Shown: positions 62,178-64,000 of the stretch, piece by piece
Numbering within the stretch: the stretch's first letter is position 1
Layout: each line of letters opens with the position of its first letter
Origin: Membranipora membranacea
Lineage: Eukaryota; Bryozoa; Gymnolaemata; Cheilostomatida; Membraniporidae
Assembly (NCBI GenBank): GCA_914767715.1
Contig: OU612067.1
Location: 31,718,162 to 31,782,161, forward strand
Length of the DNA: 64,000 nt
Direction of reading: 5' to 3'
Position numbers and translations under genes: made by a program
The notes under the pieces: generated by a model
What the model saw: only the letters and a program-made list of their open reading frames with translations
Told to the model about the DNA's origin: nothing
Databases searched by the model: none

Positions 62178-62815
62178 GGTTACCTGTTTCCAAAAAACAT
62201 GATTGATGGCGAGATTTGGTTGGTTTCTATTGTACCCTTGTTAATGTTATGCAAATTACAGCCAAACGCCAGCAATCGATTCTTTTGTGATAGAACATGA
62301 ATAAATCTGACTGAGTTGGTTTGAAGTTTTTTTATTTGGATCATCGACACATTTTGAGCTGCCAGCTTTGTTATTAGCTTTCTTTGATCAATCATGTATG
62401 TTAATAATTTTAATAAAAGTATCTCTCACATCTATCCATCATAGAAAATCCTTAAACAGGGAAGACCAATGACCTTGATGACATGGAGTTATCAGTTAAC
62501 TGAACTAATTGCCTACAAATTCTTATGATCCTAAACAGAGACACGGAAGGGGACTGGGGTGCTTCAAAATATTCAAGAGTTATTTTAAGTATACAGATCA
62601 CTTATTAGCCTGTAGGCCTCTTGACTTTATGCTAATAAGGCCCAACTGCCAGTGATTGTTTTCCGTGATTGATTTTAAATGTCTTTTCTTGATTACATTT
62701 TTAAGTTAATTTTATCAATAGTTCAATCACTTGAACCCAACTGATAAAATTTATTATAATTATAATTATTATTTAAATTCTGCCTTGATCCATTTTCAAA
62801 CCAATTATCATACCA
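62178..62815 (+). promoter_or_regulatory. Upstream region of peptide gene 3
   Basis: Contains GGTTACCTGTTTCC (62178-62191), ATGCAAAT (62249-62256), ATGCTAAT (62629-62636) and CCAATTATCATACCA (62801-62815). Two segments, about 62385-62645 and 62816-62930, are absent from copy 2; the first carries the extra octamer. Confidence 0.4.
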
Positions 62816-62979
62816 ACAACAGCTAGGGTCAAAAATGTGATTTATTCCATCAAAAATAAAACACCCGTTTTATCTATTCTAGACAGCTAAGCTTAACGAC
62901 CGTTATGTAGCTGGAAAAAGTACACATTGCAGGGGCGGATCTTCAAACAACCTATTATTTCTTCTTCAAATGAAGGGCA

Positions 62980-62986
62980 TATATAA
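62980..62986 (+). promoter_or_regulatory. TATA box, peptide gene 3
   Basis: TATATAA in gggcatatataagcacagg, 65 nt before the ATG, as in the other copies. Confidence 0.75.
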
Positions 62987-63044
62987 GCACAGGATCCACC
63001 ACCTGCATTCATAAATCAAGTTTTCTTCACCAACAATTGGTATC

Positions 63045-63792
63045 ATGTTGCTGATCAATACTCTGTTCGTTTTTATTACTGTCCAAGGCACCAGCAATGG
63101 CAGAATGATAGTAGACCTAACAGTAGAGATAGGGGACATCAGTGGTTTTGAAAAGGACCAATCGTTTCGGGACGCTAGAGCAGGACCTGAAGAAAGAGGG
63201 CAAGCAGGAGCACCTGGTCAAAGAGGAGCACCTGGACAACCTGGCTTTGATAAGAGAGGAGCACCTGGACAACCTAGCTTTGATAAAAGAGGAGCACTTG
63301 GACAACCTGGCTTTGATTTGGAAGACTATGCACAACCTGAATTCGATAAAAGAGGAGCACCTGGTCAAAGAGGAGCACCTGGACAACCTGGCATTGATAA
63401 GAGAGGAGCACCTGGACAACCTAGCTTTGATAAAAGAGGAGCACTTGGACAACCTAGCTTTGATAAAAGAGGAGCACTTGGACAACCTGGCTTTGATTTG
63501 GAAGACTATGCACAACCTGAATTCGATAAAAGAGGAGCACCTGGTCAAAGAGGAGCACCTGGACAACCTGGCTTTGATAAAAGAGGAGCACTTGGACAAC
63601 CTGGCTTTGATTTGGAAGACTATGCACAACCTGAATTCGATAAAAGAGGAGCACCTGGACAATCTGGCTTTGATAAAAGAGGAGCACCTGGACGATCTGG
63701 CTTTGATAGTCAGCCTTGTCAGTATTGTTATCCCAGTAGAGAAGAAGCAGATAAGAAGAGTCAGATGGAAAACAAACTACGAGATTTGTTTG
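63045..63792 (+). CDS. Secreted repeat-peptide precursor, copy 3 (exon 1; gene continues past the window)
   Basis: Exon 1 is 748 nt and ends in phase 1 at TTTG|GTTAGT, the same phase as copies 1 and 2. After a signal peptide (MLLINTLFVFITVQG) and the VDLTVEIGDISGF spacer there are ten Lys-Arg sites. Units include GAPGQPGFD, GAPGQPSFD, GALGQPSFD and the longer GALGQPGFDLEDYAQPEFD, which occurs three times. The units are arranged in three larger blocks (about 63214-63360, 63361-63540, 63541-63650), each opening with GQRGAPGQPG, so the array grew by block duplication. The exon ends with a Cys pair (PCQYCYPS) and the charged end SQMENKLRDLF, aligned with DDQMKNDIMNYF of copy 2. Without splicing it would stop right after the donor. 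Same alternatives as copy 2: peptide-hormone-like precursor or collagen-like secreted peptide. Confidence 0.75.
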
Positions 63793-64000
63793 GTTAGTTT
63801 CGTGTGGAGAAATAAAGATTAGCATGTCAGTATAAACACAATGAATTTCTAGCGGCCTTAACAAATACATCTAGATAGCAAGCTTGTCGAAAATATTTCA
63901 TTATGATTTTTATTCTTAAGAGTGCCTAAAAAAAGGTTGCCTGCTGGCATATGAATGCATTGACTTTCTTATATATGAATTGATTCCAAACCATTTTTCT
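63793..64000 (+). other. Start of intron 1 of peptide gene 3
   Basis: Begins with GTTAGT; exons 2 and 3, expected from copies 1 and 2, are not reached. Confidence 0.5.

Noticed and set aside
63117-63870. Long antisense ORFs across peptide gene 3
   Set aside because: They are mirror frames of the repetitive peptide exon, without a promoter, and disappear with the repeat.

Overview
The window is animal nuclear DNA, most likely from an invertebrate and plausibly an early-branching one. It is AT-rich, genes are split by GT-AG introns of 44 bp to more than 5 kb, promoters carry TATA boxes, and the intergenic space is full of foldback/MITE elements, tRNA-derived SINEs and non-LTR retrotransposon relics. 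The families seen (class C Venus-flytrap receptor, HNK-1-type carbohydrate sulfotransferase, repeat-bearing secreted peptide precursors) are metazoan. I cannot name the phylum from sequence alone. All exon models were joined by hand from splice sites and reading phase.

Region by region: 1-9.2 kb is repeats (a 2-kb foldback element at 1101-3058) with one weak exon-like ORF. 9.35-31.42 kb is one large + strand receptor gene. My 15-exon model sums to 4,650 nt (1,549 codons plus stop): signal peptide, Ser/Thr-rich linker, two tandem Venus-flytrap domains, one transmembrane segment, and an acidic cytoplasmic tail with a consensus SH3 ligand instead of a 7TM bundle. A small minus-strand gene lies inside its second intron (13.29-14.19 kb). 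Other introns carry foldbacks, SINEs and palindromes. 32.69-35.36 kb is a five-exon sulfotransferase (355 aa). 35.8-47.4 kb holds non-LTR retrotransposon relics with nested insertions and a hAT-like foldback with a perfect 8-bp target duplication.

50-64 kb is the most interesting part: a tandem array of three related genes for small secreted precursors. Each has an ER signal peptide and a repeat exon; copies 2 and 3 have short Gly-X-Y-like units (GAPGQPGFD type) separated by Lys-Arg, the layout of a neuropeptide or peptide-hormone precursor. Copies 1 and 2 continue through two further exons; copy 3 runs off the window. Each gene has TATATAA exactly 65 nt upstream of its ATG, with shared upstream blocks and POU-type octamers. 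Copy 1 carries a frameshift between signal peptide and repeats, yet its repeat frame is still open. The duplication also copies 3' flanking sequence that holds exon-like minus-strand pieces.

Comparison of the duplicated copies gives empty sites that prove two insertions: a TTAA-flanked MITE and a 38-bp perfect-ended palindrome with an 8-bp target duplication. Two similar ultra-short palindromic insertions occur elsewhere. Together they suggest a family of micro-insertions related to the larger CATAGAC-ended foldbacks.
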